Below, one piece after another: positions 49,297-60,615 of a stretch of DNA of 64,000 nt; positions within the stretch are counted from its first letter, which is position 1, and every line of letters starts with the position of its first letter. The notes under the pieces were generated by a model, which had not been told where the DNA came from, searched no databases, and saw only the letters and a list, made by a program, of their open reading frames with translations. The DNA lies in NCBI GenBank assembly GCA_030272585.1, contig BSYQ01000009.1, forward strand, positions 1,488,001-1,552,000, in the 5' to 3' direction. The position numbers were made by a program, and so were the translations under genes. The DNA comes from Bryopsis sp. KO-2023. Taxonomy: Eukaryota; Chlorophyta; Ulvophyceae; Bryopsidales; Bryopsidaceae.

Positions 49297-50898
49297 ACGT
49301 CGCTAGGACGAAGGAGAAGGGGGGATTCGGGAAACACACCACAAAGCCTGACGGACTAATTTCTTCTGCAGACGTGCTGGGGGCTGCGAAGGGTGTCAAA
49401 AACGCTACTTTTGTTTCATTCGGCGTGAAGAAGGGCTGTTGCGGTTTTCCAGCTGAAATGGATCTTGACCCAACCTGAAGCGCCCACACCAAAGACACCC
49501 TTGCCATCACAACATTACTCGCAAATGGAAAAAGGATTGAGTGACAAATCCAAAACATGACAAACACAACCCTCTGTCCTTCCTCCTGCCTGTTGGGATC
49601 GGGTTTCGGTGTTTGCTGGGGTAGGGTCGGGTTGGGTTCGTGTTTGCGCGCTACATTTACGATTTTCCGACATCGGGGGGAGTGCCGTTTTGTAAGTGTA
49701 ATCGTCAGGGGATGCCTTCGTGCACCTTGCTTTGTGGACAGGTGCGTGGGATTTTCGAAGGAACGTGCATCGTCTCGAAAAACAGCGTAACAAATGGTGG
49801 TTTCGGAGAATTTCCTTGCTTGGATCGTTGACGACAAGCGTTTCGTCATGGCGGCAGCTATGACGTAAAAACACGCGCGCGACAACACAGAGACGAACGC
49901 TATCCCCCGAAACGATCTAAATGCCTGCACCCAGACCTCCATTCCATTCGGGTCGTTGCCCCTTTCCCAAAGAGACCCCAAAACTCTCGAAGTATAGGGA
50001 CGCCGATACTGGAACGAAATGGTCGATACCCAGGCGCAATGGCACCGCCCACTGAAAGGGTGTGGAATACAACGAGGAAGCCTACCAGTTCCTCGAGCCA
50101 GTCGTGCGTTTCACGATTTCCACCCAGATATTTTTTCAGAGGCATATTTTGCCCAAGCTTGTTGGAATTTGCATGCTGACATGGGAACTCAGATGACCCG
50201 TGTCTTGACGAATCGGGGAAAAGCGGTTCCGCCTTGTCCGTTACGCAGTCCCGTAATCTGCCTCCTTCGCATCCTCCTTCGCTGGCTTCAGGGCAAAGAA
50301 TCTCAGTCAGTGACTACACATGCCCGCGCGCTGGAAAAAGCACGTCGCAGAGTTGCCCAACCGAAGGGTACGTCGAATAATCGAGAGAAAAAAACTAAAA
50401 CACTGAATGTTTCCCTGAGCGAGGGTGCGGCACTTTAAAGAACTCGCTTCATTCTTTCATGACCATAAATTTTGGACTTGTCTTGAGAGGCCAAGATTCG
50501 CTCCGTGACCTTCGAGTTTTAAACAACCGCATATAATTACATATATGCTTGCTGCTGAAATAAAATAAGGTGTGCCTTCCCCCCACCCAACACGTCGTCC
50601 TCTCTTTCTTTCGGAGAACGCATGTTTTCTGAAGCATAACCCTATCCTGTTCTGCAGCCCAGACCTTTGGCCTTAATGAAGGCCGTCTGAAACGAGTACG
50701 GCGCAGTTCCACGAGGAATTGCCTGTTCAGAACAGAAACTGAACGAGAGAGGTAAACCAGCCAGCCATCCCAGGCAGTCGACTATAGTTTCTGAGTCGAG
50801 CACGTCCCATTATTAAGCTCCCTTAATTTGAGCTCTGGTGTATGTTTGGAACCAGGGGTGCCATCCAACACATTGCAGGTAAAAACTCAATCTATGCA
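49297..50898. other. Divergent promoter region
   Basis: Lies between the minus-strand gene at 49296 and the plus-strand Gly-rich gene. It is CpG-richer than average, especially 49600-50450. It contains the weak small ORF at 50019. A further ATG exon at 50842-50878 (ending GCAG before GTAAAAAC) could be an alternative or untranslated first exon of the Gly-rich gene. Confidence 0.35.
50019..50438 (+). CDS. Possible small unrecognised protein, 139 aa
   Basis: The ATG frame has a neutral N-terminal half with His/Trp/Phe (FHDFHPDIF, CWNLHADMG), a short hydrophobic basic stretch (VICLLRILLRWLQGK) and a Lys/Arg/Ser-rich tail. It lies in a CpG-rich stretch like the small genes at 20761 and 23123 and has a similar basic amphipathic zone. 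Support is weak and it may be promoter DNA with a chance frame. Confidence 0.22.
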   Translation: MVDTQAQWHRPLKGCGIQRGSLPVPRASRAFHDFHPDIFSEAYFAQACWNLHADMGTQMTRVLTNRGKAVPPCPLRSPVICLLRILLRWLQGKESQSVTTHARALEKARRRVAQPKGTSNNREKKTKTLNVSLSEGAAL

Positions 50899-53800
50899 AT
50901 GTGCCGATGGACAGCTCGCACTCTAGCTATTTTCATGGCTTGCTTTGCGGTGGGTATCCAGTACCAGATGCTTGATTTCTTCCATGATGCTCTGCATTCA
51001 TTCAAGAAGTACGTCAATGATTTCTGTGCTTGCAGGTCCTGGTGCTCCTTCAGGGTTGTGGTAAGTATTGCTATTGCCATGTGTGTGCTTGTTTTCGGGC
51101 CTTCCTGTGGAGGATTGCTGGTGACCATCTTCAACTGGCATTTTTTTCCAGCTGGGACTCGCTTATTCCCTGGCAATGGTCACGCTTACGGAGTGTTACA
51201 AGGTGTCTTGATTAGGATGCCAGAGGACAGCAAAGATCTGAAATTACAGTCACAAGGTACTGCAGCATTATTGGTCCCTAGCATGAGTTTCACGCCAAAT
51301 GCATGTGGCATGGAATGCATTGACTTTGTTGGACACAGTGCTAAACTGCGGGTGGTCTCTCAGGAAATGATTGGGGTTGGGATGGAGGGTCAATTCCTCC
51401 TTGGGGCCCTGATGACTCACCATCCCATTCATACACAGTGCCTTCATCTTCAAGCTCAAGCACCGATAGTTCACAGAGAGGCACATCTCGCACAGAGACA
51501 GAAGAGTCCGGCGGGACACCAGTCAAGACACAAATCGAACAGGGCAGTACCAGTTCTCCTGATGCATCAGGCGATACCTTTTCGACTCCAAAATCATGGG
51601 GCTGGTCAGGTCCAAAAGCCTACCAACCCCAAGAGGGGAATCCCCCTCCCGTTGAACAAAAGCCGGCCAGTCACCGGTCTATCTGGTATGGCTGGGACAA
51701 ATCAACTGCACAAGGCTACAAACAGAGTCATTCTGCTGCACGGGAGCAACCAGCTCCGGTACCCTGGCCACCAAGTCCACCAGGCCCATCAGCTCGACAT
51801 GATGCTCCAAGACATCCTCCGCATCCTCCAAATCCGCCAGGCCCGTCTGCCCGACACGAATTTTCAAGACATCCTCCGCATCCACCACACCCACCTGGTC
51901 CGTCAGTGGGATACGAAGCTCCAAGACATCCTCCGCATCCACCTAATCCACCAGGACCATCAGCACGACATGAAGCTCCAAGACATCCTCCGCATCCACC
52001 TAATCCACCAGGCCCATCAGCACGACATGAAGCTCCAAGACATCCTCCGCATCCACCTAATCCACCGGGACCATCAGCAGGACATATAGCCTCAAGACAT
52101 CCTCCGCATCCACGAGATCCACCAGGCCCATCAGCACAGCACAAAGCCTCAAGACATCCTCCTCATCCACCAGATCCCCTGGTTCCATCTCCAGCAGTGG
52201 ATCCATCATCTTCTAAGGGAGTGCATGAAAGAGAACCAGATGAAGGATGTACCTCCTGTGAAGACAAGAAATCTACAGGACCGGTTTCAAGCGGGGGAGG
52301 AGGAGGAGGGGGGGGTGCTTTGCCTGGAGAACCTGGAGCAGGTGGAGGGGGTGGAGGGGGAAGCAAAGGTGGGCAGGGCTCTGGAGAAGGTAGTGGTGGC
52401 TCTAAAGGAGGCGGAGGGGGTGGAAGTGGCGGTTCGAAACCTGGAGAAAAGGGTGCTGGTGGGGGAGGTGGTGGGGGAGGCAGCAGTGGTGGAGGTGGGG
52501 GCGGCAGTGGTCAAACAGAGTCGTCATCTCATCATGTATCCGAAGGGAGTGGCCAATCGGCTGCAGGGTTTGGTAGTGGAGGTTCAGCTGCTGATGGAGG
52601 AGGTGGTGGTGGAGGTGGTGGAGGAAAAAAAGGGGGAGGTGGTGGCGGAGGTGGAGGAGGGGTTGACACTGGCAGTGGTGATTCAGGGCAAGGTAGTGGC
52701 TTAGGTGGTGGCTCTGGGGGATCTGCCGGCCCATCTGGGGGTGGTGGAGGCGGAGGCGGGGGCTCGAGAGGAAGAGGACATCCTCAAGCAAGTTCTGGAG
52801 GTGGTGGTCATGGACAAGGCTCTGATACTCAAGGGGGTGGAGGTGGGGGCTCGGCTGGAGGAGGAGGTTCTGGTGCAGGAGGTGATTTTGGTGGAAAAGG
52901 ATCAGGGGCTCTCCCTCAGTCGCCAGGTGCAGCTACAGGTGGTGGCGGAGGTGGCGGGGCCGGATCATCTGGTGGGGGTGGTGGAGGAGGAGGTAGGTCA
53001 AACAAGCACATGGTGGTATCAGCAAAATGCTGTTTCATATAGCATGGATAGGGTAATTTCTGCGAGCATTAACTATTGCGTGTTCTTTTCTTGCTTCGAC
53101 AAATTTTTGCGATTCAGCCAGGTCGCAAAAATTAGGCTATCACAGGAAAAAAAAAATTGAGTAATTTCTCCAAAAAATTAGTAGCTGAACAGGAACATCA
53201 CTGTTGACACAAGAAAAACACCCAAAAGCAAGGTTACAGGTAACAATGGTGACCGATGCATACGAACACCAAAGCCCGTTCATTCAGCGCGTTCCTGAAA
53301 ACTAATCCCAGTCATCCGACATATGACGCGATTGCACGAAGACCACCCGTTCCCTGAAAATCAATCACAGTCACTCAAGCACTGGACAAGAGAAGGGTCT
53401 TCACCCCTTCTGCTCCACAGAAGCAGCTTCTTTGCTTGCGTTGGTGAAACTCCCGCGTGCTCATTGTTTGCGGTGCTTTAGTTTTTGCAACACTAATTTC
53501 TGCGATTTTTTCCGATCACAAAAAATATTCTATCTGGGGTACCTGGAATTTCGTAGGGAGCTTAATTACTTACATGTTCAAAAATGAGCCCACAAGCTCC
53601 ATCTTGTCGAAATGTGACCTCTATTGAGAAGAATTCCATTTTTTGTGCAACCACCTTTAAGACTCTAGGAAATAGTCAGGATAGTGGGCCATGCGTTTCC
53701 TAAAAGACTATGTTCTGAGATCTAGAGAACTATCAATGCGTTGGCTTTCACATGCAGGTGGATCCTTGCAGGAACAAACTGGCGGAGGTGGTGGTGGAGG

Positions 53801-55902
53801 CGGGGGCTTAAAAGGGGGAACAGGTGGTGGTAGTGATCCCACACAAGGTGGGGGTGGTGGAGGAGGAGGTGGCGGAGGTGCGAAAGATTGTGAAGATCCA
53901 TGCACCACTACCCCTCCTGTGGGGGGCGGTGGCGGGGGTGGGGGAGGAGGGGCTCCTGGTGGGGGGGGCGGAGGCGGCGCTGGGGGAGGTACTGACCAAA
54001 TGGTTCAATTGATTGACAAATGGATCAAGTCACTGTTCAGCGTTGAGATTGTCTTGCACCAGTTGCGCAGGGTTTCAGACATAGTGTGATATGGTTTAGG
54101 AGCTCTTGTTCTACTGAGTAGGCCCAGCAACCTCTTTTGAATACATCGTTAAAAGCATGATCTGATGTGCGAGGTGAAAGCCAGAGAGTAAGGAGCAAAC
54201 TTTGTCAGAGTATTCTTTCCATATAATTTACGTCTCGACGCTGGATAAAGCATGAGATCATTGTGTCTGGACGTGTGAAAGGCTCCTGAAATTTGCAGGA
54301 TCAACTGGAGGAGCAGGAGGTGGATTGGGTGCTGGCGATGATGGAGGGGGTGGAGGTGGGGGTGGGGGTGGCTCATCAGGCGGAGGAGGAGGTGGGGGAG
54401 GTGGTGGGGGTCCCAAAACAGGGGGCGGGGGTGGAGACGGAGGCGGTGTTAAAGGTGGTAGCGGGGATGGAAGCGGGACAAGACACGGCGGATATGGCCG
54501 ATATCATCATGACTCTCCAACCTCAGCGCCCAGTGGAGGTCAAGGTGGAGGAGGTGGCGATGGGGGTGGCGATGGAGGAACTAGCGGAACAGGAATTGGA
54601 GGAGGAGGGGGAGGGGGTGGAGGTAAGTTTCTTGATCATCAACACATAGGAAATTGGAATATGTGATGTAACTTTGAGCCACTATAGGTAAATTTTGGTG
54701 AAAATGTGAGGATGCCACCCTCGAAACTTCTAAATGAATGTCGCACAGGGCAGTAACCATTCGAAGTGGGGTACAAAGCCGGTTCCGTGTTGTGGAATTC
54801 AGACACCATGAACGTCAAATGTCTTGTATTTGCTTCGTCGTTGCCAGAGGAATGCTTTAATCTCCACGGAGACTATCATTGAATCCTCTTGTATTGTCTT
54901 GGGAAGGAGACGTGGCCTCCGTCCCTCCCAACGTTCACTCCATTTGCTCCATCTCTTGCTGCAGCTCCGTGTTTTTAATCCAGGTCGATTCCAGATTCCA
55001 CTTAGGTCGTATTGTGCACGGAATATCATGATTAAGTTTTTTTCTATGTGAACTTCGATATAGGTGGAGGTGGTCAGGGATACTTTGGCCCAGTTGGAGG
55101 AGGGGGAGGAGGGGGGGGCGGAGGTGGTGGTGGGGGTGGATGGAAAGGATATGATGGAGTTGGAAGTCCGGCATGGGGGGGAGCCGCGGGAGCAGGAGGA
55201 GGTGGTGGAGGTGGAGGAGGGGGGGGCGGAGGTGCATGTTTTGGAGGCCATTGCTGGGGAGGGGGTGGAGGAGGTGGCGGTGGGGGAGGAGGAGGTGGAG
55301 GAGGGGGCGGGGGAGGTGCCGCAAGGAGTTGGGATGGAAAATGGACTGGGGGAGGTAGTGGGGGAGGTGGGGGGGGTGGAGGGGGTGGAGGAGGAGGTGG
55401 CGGAGGAGATTGGCCCGCTGTCGAAGAAGAATGCTGGGGTTGCAATGGGATGGGGAAGAGGCATGGGTCGCGGAGAGGCGCACGCCACAGCATCGGCAGA
55501 AATGGTATTAACAAGATTCCTCTCGGTGACATTGCAGGGTGGTGGTGGTCTCACAGGATCTGGGAATCAGATGGTGTTGGTGCTGGCAAGGACGTCTCTG
55601 TCGCTGATGTTCCCCATTGGATCCCACAGATTGACGATAGAGGGGACCGCTCACCTAGGGAGACGGATTCAGACGGTGAAGCGGGAGACTATAAAGATAA
55701 GGTTCAGGGTCCAGGTGGGGCTAAACGAGGACGGTCAGCTGATGACCGCAAATGGAGGAGGGATGCTGACAAAGAAGGCATGTTTCGGGTCAGGCAGGAG
55801 GTGCTCCGAAGACAGTTCTCTCTTCAACATGGACAGGGAGACAGATGGGGGCAAGGAATACCTGTGGCTCCCAAAAGAATCATCCGAAAGCTTATCATTT
55901 AG
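50899..55902 (+). CDS. Secreted Pro-repeat / poly-Gly structural protein, 7 exons, 1024 aa
   Basis: Likely extracellular matrix, wall or adhesive protein; family not recognised. Exons: 50899-50949, 51036-51060, 51152-51202, 51439-52992, 53758-53988, 54299-54622, 55064-55902. The first two exons join to make a signal peptide (MCRWTARTLAIFMACFA + VLVLLQGC). A Ser/Thr/Glu region follows, then seven 19-residue Pro/His repeats (PPGPSARHEAPRHPPHPPN). Then come about 600 residues of poly-Gly blocks broken by short charged or aromatic phrases. Cys pairs recur between Gly blocks (EGCTSCEDKK, KDCEDPC, CFGGHCW, EECWGC), suggesting cross-links. The tail of about 130 residues is charged and not Gly-rich (WESDGVGAGKDVSVADV...RRDADKEGMFRVRQEV). 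All introns but the first are phase 1 and, inside the Gly region, interrupt a Gly codon. The antisense poly-Pro frames are shadows. Confidence 0.75.
51777..52175 (+). repeat. Seven 57-bp tandem repeats coding 19-aa Pro/His units
   Basis: The unit encodes PPGPSARHEAPRHPPHPPN. Copies 4 and 5 are nearly identical in protein and DNA; the outer copies vary at the ARHE and PPN positions. All copies keep the reading frame. An eighth, degenerate start (PLVPS) follows. Recent unequal exchange in the middle of the array is likely. Confidence 0.9.
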
Positions 55903-58308
55903 TCTAAAATTTCACAGTACGGACGAAGAGATTCGTTGACCGATCGCTCAAGAAAAGCATACTGCGTGATCGAAATTAATCTTGTGGTTTTTGTTGTTTG
56001 TCATTTGTTTTTTTTCTCTCCTTTCAATTCAATTTTCCTTTATCATCGGATTTTCAACTCCAAGGATTGGGGAAGGGGGCAGGGGGAAAGGGGAGGGGAG
56101 GGGCTCAGTGTGAGCCACCATTTCCACAGGTTAGTGACCGGTTCTTTCGAGTTATGCAACTTTTCATTGAGGGAAAGGGAGGGGGGGGGGGAAGGGGGGG
56201 GGGCTTCTGTGCTGACTACTGTTGTTGTCTGCGACTGGGAATTGTCGTTGCACTAGCAATGCATGGGTCGAAAGAAGAACCAGGTCAAGTTTTGAATTAC
56301 GAATGTGAAAAGCACACTGAGGCTCATCACCCTGCAATACAATGAGTTTAAAAAGGGCATTCCCTTGGAGAATGAACACCAGAAGATGGGGTGATGGTGC
56401 CATTGATATATGAGTACCTTTAATTTTTATTTCCAATTAACCTTTTTTGGATGAGCATGAATGGAAAGCAGGAAAAAAAAAACAGAAAAGAAAAAAAACG
56501 AAGAGGGTGGGGTTGGGGCGGTGGGGTGGAAGCAATGAAAAAAAAAAGACTTGAATTGTTTCTCCTCTCCGAAAAGAAAAAAAATAACAATAATGGAAGA
56601 GATGGAGATTTTCTTATTTTTTATGTTAAAGCGGAGAAGAAAACGAGGTGTCACGCATGGACGGATTGAGTTCTTCTTCGGTGTTTTTTTTTTTTCTTTT
56701 GTTGGTTTCTCAGTCAGGGAAAGTTTTGTCCTTCGATGGGTATGACGAGGAGAAAACTTGGAAAGAATAGGCTAGCGATGTAGTTTGTGGGGGTCGCACA
56801 AGGATTTTGAAATGTCATTTTGGTGGTGCATATTGTATGACAGACCCTGTGGCTGTAATTTAATTGATGCAGCGAAATTTATTCGTTGCTGCCATTCCGC
56901 TCCACTCATCAATGATAGTGAAGGGGCCGTGGCATTCTCTGGCAAACGCACAAAACCTTGCCAAAGAAACGAAATCGGTAGGGGTGCTCTCCTAAGCAAC
57001 ATGTATGTCCAGCACACTTCCAACTCCCTTGTGACTCCCTTGTGACTGTCTTGCCATTCTAGCAAAAGTCAAGTAAATGGATGCTTGGCTCCAGGATTGC
57101 TGTGTAACACCCATGTACCCCTTCCTGTCCAGGATTTACCTGGGCATGCACATGATTTCAGCCTGACCTGAAGGAATCAACTTTCGAAGAGTGGAGGGGG
57201 GATCGAACAGAGAAAAAAATTTGTAAGATTTCATGATATGAATTGACGCCCAAAATAAAGTGGCCTGCACATCACCAATCAATCTGATTTATTCTGCACA
57301 CCCCATCCTTTTTTTTGCGAAAGAATGTAATAGATGTTTGTTTGTTTTTGCGAAAGAATGTATCGACCTTCATTTCCGGAGTGAACCCCCCTTTGGCTGA
57401 TGGTGAATGAGAAGGAAATCATCGTTCATAGATTGCTGGTGGATGGAGCCGTCACCAACATGACCCCCTTCGGCAACACCAATCGCCCTCAGGCTTGCGA
57501 TTTTTTTTTTATTTTGGACGTTGGGGTGTTTTTTTTTTCTCGTTGTTTTTCTTCCACAGAATTTGACCCGCAGGAAAACTCACCGTCGTTTTATTACTGC
57601 TTGTTTTTGAAAAAGGGGGGGAGGGGTGAGAGCACGTCTTGCATCAGAAGAGATAAACCGAAAAAAGAAAAATGCTCAGAAGAGGCTAGTTAGAGAAATG
57701 TAAGAAATCCTCTCTTTTTTTTTCAGCAAGCAAAACTCTGTCTCTCTCTCAGTCATCTATTCATTTCTTTGCTTGTTAAAAACTGCAACAGAAATATATT
57801 GCCTTGAAATTCCTCTCCACTCTCCATTCTTTTCTAACCTTCGAGAAGGAAAAGTCTGGGAAATTTTAGAAACAAAATTTTATAAAAAACATGCATTTAC
57901 TGCTTCTAAAGAAATCGACACCCTCCTCTCTGTCCATACCCCCCGGGGCCCATCAAGTTCATGTGAAAAATAAAACAAACATGGACTTTCGTTCCTTTCG
58001 AGGGCGGCTGCCTTTTTTTTTTTTCTCTTGCATCGTGTAATCCACAGAATTTTGGGAGAGTCCCCTGTTCTTTTTTTTTCCCAACAACAGGTAGGTGGGC
58101 ACCATGCACCTCACAGCCAGCCATCCCAAAGCAAATCAAACACTATAAAATCAACCTCAACTGCCCACGTTTATCGCTTTCACCACCAAACACTTGATAA
58201 CCAGCGTAAAACGAACTTGTCCTCATAAACACCCCACATGTGGGGTGATTGTACAATCAACAGCCGACCAACGACAGAAAACTCAAAACTTTGTCAGAGA
58301 AGAAACAA

Positions 58309-58524
58309 ATGAATACTTGTAAAGATAACGCAGTGGTGCAACCCAAACTTGACTTTGTTTTTTGGCCGCCGCAAACGATTCGCGAAATGAATTATCCTTG
58401 GGATTGCGCAACAAGCCGCAAGAACGTGCGTTTGGATTTGTTCAACGGATTTCAGGTACGATCCGTTTATGAGCCAAGAGAATTGATTCCCAGTTTTTGC
58501 GTGAAATATACCGCAACAGCATAA
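58309..58524 (+). CDS. Possible small protein, 71 aa
   Basis: The ATG frame in a CpG-rich islet reads in a protein-like way (VVQPKLDFVFWPPQTIREMN, then RKNVRLDLFNGFQVRSVYEP) and ends at a TAA. A CAG/GTACGA donor-like site sits inside it, so it could also be the first exon of a longer gene. No family is recognised. Confidence 0.25.
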   Translation: MNTCKDNAVVQPKLDFVFWPPQTIREMNYPWDCATSRKNVRLDLFNGFQVRSVYEPRELIPSFCVKYTATA

Positions 58525-59700
58525 CGCACGGCGCTACGACCGGAGTCTTGACGAGAAGTATTGTTGCGTGGATACTGTGATTTTTCCTATCCGGTCGACG
58601 GCTGCCCTCGCTGACGTGGGGTAATCTCCGTGCTGTGAAATTCATGCTACATATTTGTAACATTTAAATGATTAAAATCAGAATTCTACGATTCTACGTG
58701 CTATTTTTTAGGTGTGGGGGGAAATCCAGCACAGCAAGAGCACCTGAGTTAGCCAATGGATCGATGCCTCCTGTGTCTGGCATTGTGTGCAACAATGGAA
58801 AAGAGGTTGATATGCAGATTTGAGCCTTGATTGCGTGTTCTTTTTTGACTCCGCACCAACAGGTTTTTCTGTTTTTATTTTAAGAAGCCAAGATGTCTCT
58901 GTAAAATGCATATTGGGAACAACAAAGATAATTTTCCTTGCTACTATCACAAAGAAAAGGGAAAAATCAATCTGTCCAGAGGTTTGGGAAAAACACAGGA
59001 TGGGCAACAAGAAAAAAAAAAACAGTCAAGGTTAGAACCCAGTTGTAATATATTTTGGTGAGTTTTTTTTTGCTGGAGGTCACTGAGCGAAATTTGATAG
59101 GGTAAATGTGAAGGAAGAAAAGGAAAAAGACACCATTGTTTTCATTTTGGAGGGGGTTGGTCTCGAAATCAACCCCCAATTCTGAATTCAGAAAAGGGGA
59201 CAGGATCTTTGCTCTTTTCAAGGATTCTTGAAACCAGTTTTTTCATTGCATGATGGAGTGTTGATCGATTGTGCTGAAACAGTGATAAACAAACATTGCT
59301 GAAAATAAAAAGAACAGCACAAAGCAAAAGTCACCACCACTAAAATGCAATATTGAAATTTGCCTTCAGGAAATAAACATTAAAATAAGCCCAACAGAAA
59401 CTCGAGTGAGGCCTCAATTTTTCCAGCACTCACTGCAAGCTTATTCATATCACTCATCTCACTGAACAAAGGGCACCAGAGGGATAGCTAACCTCAAGCC
59501 ACTCCTTTCTGTGCCAGCTCTTAAGAGCCACTCTGAAAGTTCCTGTGCAATCCCGTCCCTGGAAGTAGATGACCGTTATGTTTTCAGCATTTTATGGAAT
59601 GAATGTGCTGCACTTTGAGCTCAACGAATCACTTTTGTCTTTTCTTGATGCTTTTGAGTCTGGCTGGTTGGAATGGGGGAAAAAGTGGTGTTAAAAAGAT

Positions 59701-59773
59701 TGCCCCGGGCCAGAATCGAACTGGCGTCCCCCCTAATAACGAAGGGGTGCGTGGCCAACAACGCAACCAGGGC
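59701..59773 (-). tRNA. tRNA-like sequence, isotype uncertain (atypical anticodon loop)
   Basis: The minus strand folds as a 73-base cloverleaf. The acceptor stem is GCCCTGG with CCGGGGC (one G-U) plus discriminator A. The D stem is GCGT/ACGC with GG in the loop. The T stem is GCCAG/CTGGC around a canonical TTCGATT loop. The anticodon stem CCCCT/AGGGG is perfect but closes an eight-base loop (TCGTTATT) instead of seven, and the variable loop is four bases. By standard numbering the anticodon would be GTT (Asn) with C at position 33 where U is nearly universal; shifting one base gives other readings. It may be a tRNA pseudogene, a tRNA-derived SINE head, or an unusual functional tRNA. Confidence 0.5.
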
Positions 59774-60164
59774 AGGCTTCACGACCATTTGTGCCGTTGA
59801 AACCAGGTATTCTCAATATTTATTAATAACTGTCAGCACACGTGTGTACATAATCATTGTTTGATACGCAACAGAAACCTGCTCCACAATCCGACCTCAC
59901 GGTCAGGGTTAGGATTGACGCACAACTGTCGAACCCTACTCACCACGTTCATTTTCAATAAAAGCTTCACTCAAGTGTTTTTTTTGTGTGTGTTGGCGGC
60001 TTGGCGTACATGTTTTCAAGATGTTTGCTTGCACTTGGCACATAGATGGGAATGGGTGGGGAATTTTGTCTTTCCATATCCTAGTGGTGCTCAGCAGAAG
60101 AAACTAAACAGCACAGACTCCCAAGACAAAACTTCCCACTAGCTAGAAAGTCTTTACTTTCCAA

Positions 60165-60240
60165 TCTTTATTTGCACTCTTTGTTTTGATATACAAAAAT
60201 TCTCTTTATTTGCACTCTTTGTTTTGATATATAAAAATTC
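60165..60240. repeat. Two-copy 38-bp tandem repeat
   Basis: Two adjacent 38-base copies beginning TCTTTATTTGCACTC differ at one base (C or T in the ATATA-AAAA segment). They lie about 380 bases beyond the stop of the minus-strand secreted-protein gene, within or beyond its 3' flank. Confidence 0.85.
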
Positions 60241-60615
60241 TCTTTGGTCCAAAATTTCACTATCAGACTTCCATGATAACCATTACAAAACAGAAATAGA
60301 AATAGAACTGACAAAAATTACACGATCGATAAAAATACAAGACTGATCGCAGAAACCTTCCTATACTGCTTATACAGCACATTCCCTAGTGGTCCAGAAA
60401 AAAATATCAAGGCACAAACTCCACAACTGCATTGATCCTGGATATGCCAGGATCTATTGCAGCACAATGAATCAAAACCAGTAATGTCACAGATGCAATC
60501 ACTGCACTGCCGTTAATCTTCAGTCAGTAATAAAATCTTCAGCTTCAGTCAATAATAGCAACCAATTTCAATTCATAAAACTGCAAGTAGCAACCCAGAC
60601 GCCCTGATGCTCGAC

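Larger units (their letters stand above)
55903..60615. other. Long spacer with a possible small ORF and a tRNA-like sequence
   Basis: No firm protein gene. It holds the 3' flank of the Gly-rich gene (G runs to about 56200), a small CpG-rich island at about 58310-58640, the tRNA-like sequence at 59701-59773, and a two-copy tandem repeat at 60165. A 20-base phrase (TTTTTGCGAAAGAATGTA, with flanks) is duplicated near 57310 and 57345. Confidence 0.4.

Noticed and set aside
55074-55532. Long antisense poly-Pro frame, and further Val/Glu-rich and Gly/Arg-rich frames at 50842-55939
   Set aside because: Any frame across GGN repeats stays open. Only the Gly frame joins consistently through signal peptide, phase-1 introns and the charged tail.
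56785-57045. 86-codon plus-strand frame with many Cys residues
   Set aside because: No signal peptide, no splice partners, no repeat structure, and base composition like the flanking spacer.
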